In this document: piece after piece, positions 31,428-33,031 of the stretch | Position numbering within the stretch: position 1 is the stretch's first letter | How the letters are laid out: every line of letters begins with the position of its first letter | NCBI GenBank assembly: GCA_016458225.1 | Contig: JAEMGR010000048.1 | Coordinates: forward strand, 1-33,031 | Direction: 5' to 3' | DNA length: 33,031 bases | Origin: Myxococcaceae bacterium JPH2 | Lineage (GTDB): Bacteria; Myxococcota; Myxococcia; Myxococcales; Myxococcaceae | Made by a program: the position numbers and the translations under genes | Notes under the pieces: model-generated | What the model was told of the DNA's origin: nothing | Databases searched by the model: none | What the model saw: only the letters and a program-made list of their open reading frames with translations

Positions 31428-32876
31428 ATGCCGAGTCGAGCCGTCTCCCGGAGGCTGTTGCTCCAAGGTACGCTGGTCGCAGTCGCATTCAATCCCACCC
31501 TTCGGAGCTGGGCCTCCACGATGGAGGCTGGCGCGGTCCCGCTGCCGCCACTCGATGGCGAATTGCGGATGGACACGCCGTCGCGGACCACGGCTGCGGA
31601 GGACTTCGGCCACATCCTCCACCGCACGCCGAAGGCGGTGCTCGTTCCTGGCTCGGTGAGGGACATCGTGGCCATGGTCCGCTTCGCACGCGCCCAGGGA
31701 CTGAGGATCGCCGCCGCTCGGGGACTTGGAGAAAGCCACAGCACCTTCGGCCAGTCCCAGGTGCCCGCGGGCATCGTCATCGACATGTCCACGCTGTCGA
31801 CCATCCACGAGATTGGCGAGGACAGCGCCTGGGTGGATGCGGGCGTCCGCTGGCGCGACCTGCTCCAGGCCTCGCTTCCCAGCGGCAAGAGCCCGCCGGT
31901 GCTGACCGACTACATTGAGCTGAGCATCGGTGGGACTCTGTCGGCGGGGGGCATTGGCGGGCAGGCGTTTCGCTGGGGACTCCAGGTGGACAACGTCCTG
32001 GAGATGGACGTCGTCACGGGCCAGGGAGAGCTTGTGCGGTGCTCACGCTGGCATGAGCGCCCCCTCTTCGACGCTGTGCGCTCGGGCCTGGGCCAGTTCG
32101 GCATCATCGTGCGAGCGAGGGTGAGACTCGTCGACGTGCCTCCTCGAGCGCGGACGTACATCGCGCTGTACAACGACCTCCACCGATTCTTGGAGGACCA
32201 GCAACGGCTCATCGAGGACGGTCGCTTCGATTACGTCGAGGGCTCTGTCGTCGCATCCAATGGGGGCCGGGCGTATCAGCTCGAGGTGGTGAAGTACTTC
32301 ACCCCGGGCGCGGAGCCCCACGATGCGAGCCTGCTCGCGGGCCTGGGCTTCCAGCCCGGAACCCTCCAGGCGAGCGACGGCAGCTACTTCGACTTCGCCA
32401 ACCGGCTCGCGCCGCTGATCGCACTGCTCAAGCAACTCGGCGTCTGGGACTTCCCCCATCCGTGGCTGGACATGTTCGTCCCCGCCAGCGCCGCTGAGTC
32501 CTTCGTCCGGGAGGTCCTCGCACAGACCGCCGAGGCCGACATGGGGCAGGGGCCCATCCTCCTCTACCCCTTCCGCTCCTCGCGGCTGACCACGCCCTTC
32601 CTGCGCACCCCCAACGGGAGGCACGTCTTCCTCTTCTCGATGCTCCGCACCGCCATTCCACCGACATCGGAGACCGTCGAGGCCCTCGTGCAGAAGAACC
32701 GCGCCATCTTCGACCGGCTCACAGCCATGGGAGGGAAGATCTATCCCGTGGATGCCGTGCCATTGAGCCCCGCAGACTGGCGCCGCCACTTCCACCCCGA
32801 CTGGGAGCGGTTCGAGCACGCCAAGCGACGCTACGATCCGGACCGTATCCTCACGCCGGGACAGGGCATCTTCTGA
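31428..32876 (+). CDS. FAD-linked oxidase, cytokinin dehydrogenase-like, Tat-exported
   Basis: A 482-residue flavoprotein from ATG 31428 behind AGGAGGAG. The signal has twin arginines (AVSRRLLLQGTLVAVAF). The FAD-binding type 4 domain covers about residues 60-240: KAVLVPGSVRDIVAMVRFAR, GLGESHSTFGQSQVPAGIVI with His104 as the likely covalent FAD site, then LTDYIELSIGGTLSAGGIGG, QAFRWGLQVDNVLEMDVVTG and SGLGQFGIIVRARVRL. These blocks and the later FPHPWLDMFVP and DPDRILTPGQGIF are hallmarks of the cytokinin dehydrogenase group, which oxidatively removes the N6 side chain of cytokinins. The Asp of the TDY motif, matching the plant active-site Asp, is present. Whether cytokinin is the true substrate is unproven. 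It stands alone. Confidence 0.9.
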   Translation: MPSRAVSRRLLLQGTLVAVAFNPTLRSWASTMEAGAVPLPPLDGELRMDTPSRTTAAEDFGHILHRTPKAVLVPGSVRDIVAMVRFARAQGLRIAAARGLGESHSTFGQSQVPAGIVIDMSTLSTIHEIGEDSAWVDAGVRWRDLLQASLPSGKSPPVLTDYIELSIGGTLSAGGIGGQAFRWGLQVDNVLEMDVVTGQGELVRCSRWHERPLFDAVRSGLGQFGIIVRARVRLVDVPPRARTYIALYNDLHRFLEDQQRLIEDGRFDYVEGSVVASNGGRAYQLEVVKYFTPGAEPHDASLLAGLGFQPGTLQASDGSYFDFANRLAPLIALLKQLGVWDFPHPWLDMFVPASAAESFVREVLAQTAEADMGQGPILLYPFRSSRLTTPFLRTPNGRHVFLFSMLRTAIPPTSETVEALVQKNRAIFDRLTAMGGKIYPVDAVPLSPADWRRHFHPDWERFEHAKRRYDPDRILTPGQGIF

Positions 32877-32893
32877 TCGCCCCCTTTTGAACG

Positions 32894-32940
32894 GGCCTTC
32901 TCGCGAGCACACCGTGGCAGGAAGAAGGCCTGCCAGGTCC
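32894..32940 (+). terminator. Inverted repeat GGCCTTCT-N31-AGAAGGCC after the oxidase gene
   Basis: Exact 8-bp arms with a long loop begin 18 nt after the stop at 32876. No T-run follows. It may be a weak terminator or an unrelated repeat. The last 90 bp of the window hold nothing I recognise. Confidence 0.3.
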
Positions 32941-33031
32941 TGCGGGAGCAGGCAGCCCATGCGAGCCGGCCCGGACGCGAAGCGCCGCAAGGGCCGAGCA
33001 GAAGGGCCCAACTCCAACTCGGGGCAGGGGC

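Noticed and set aside
1-33031. CRISPR array, rRNA genes or biosynthetic cluster
   Set aside because: No regularly spaced repeats, no rRNA-like blocks and no polyketide or peptide synthetase modules are visible.

Overview
The window is GC-rich with short intergenic gaps. It carries many lipoproteins, Hanks-kinase and WD40 remnants, AraC/TetR/ECF regulators, a DUF3396 immunity-type protein and a DUF1592/DUF1552 pair. This mix is typical of a myxobacterium (Myxococcota, probably Cystobacterineae such as Myxococcus, Corallococcus or Archangium). That assignment rests on gene content alone; there is no rRNA or other phylogenetic marker here. I found no rRNA, convincing tRNA, CRISPR array or phage module.

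Region 1 (1-3.3 kb, decayed): a frameshifted DDE transposase runs off the left edge. It is followed by a frameshifted histidine-kinase ATPase remnant, an intact WD40 gene, and the frameshifted C-terminal stump of a Ser/Thr kinase that joins the WD40 gene through an ATGA overlap. Region 2 (3.4-8.5 kb): a TetR regulator and a START/SRPBCC-like lipoprotein preceded by a perfect AT-rich palindrome (likely operator), then a leucine-rich-repeat protein, a small lipoprotein and a DHFR/RibD-like reductase. Region 3 (8.7-14.8 kb): a CGNR-type regulator diverges from an SDR-lipocalin pair across a spaced inverted repeat. The SDR lacks the YxxxK catalytic pair. Next come a redoxin-TPR protein diverging from an AraC regulator, a DUF4291 protein and a membrane-anchored protein. 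A ~140-bp dispersed repeat occurs at 6.7 kb and 13.1 kb; the second copy encodes the C-terminal tail of the AraC protein.

Region 4 (15.2-20.3 kb): an SRPBCC protein, an SH3-NlpC/P60 lipoprotein, a truncated carboxypeptidase-regulatory-type gene, an orphan DUF3396 immunity-type protein and a second WD40 propeller. Region 5 (20.4-24.4 kb): an AraC regulator, a lipoprotein with an HELLH zinc motif, and another AraC regulator next to a fatty acid hydroxylase/sterol desaturase.

Region 6 (24.5-31.1 kb) is the most coherent system. An ECF sigma factor, a FecR-type membrane regulator and a carbohydrate-binding-like lipoprotein form an overlapping operon, with an outer-membrane-type protein just upstream. 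Divergent from these, a DUF1592/DUF1588 lipoprotein with one CxxCH motif and a Tat-exported DUF1552 protein form a second operon ended by a clear Rho-independent terminator. The same element, GGAAAGT-N16-GTAG, lies just upstream of both the sigma gene and the DUF1592 operon. This suggests the sigma factor controls itself and the export operon. The window ends with a Tat-exported oxidase closely resembling cytokinin dehydrogenases.
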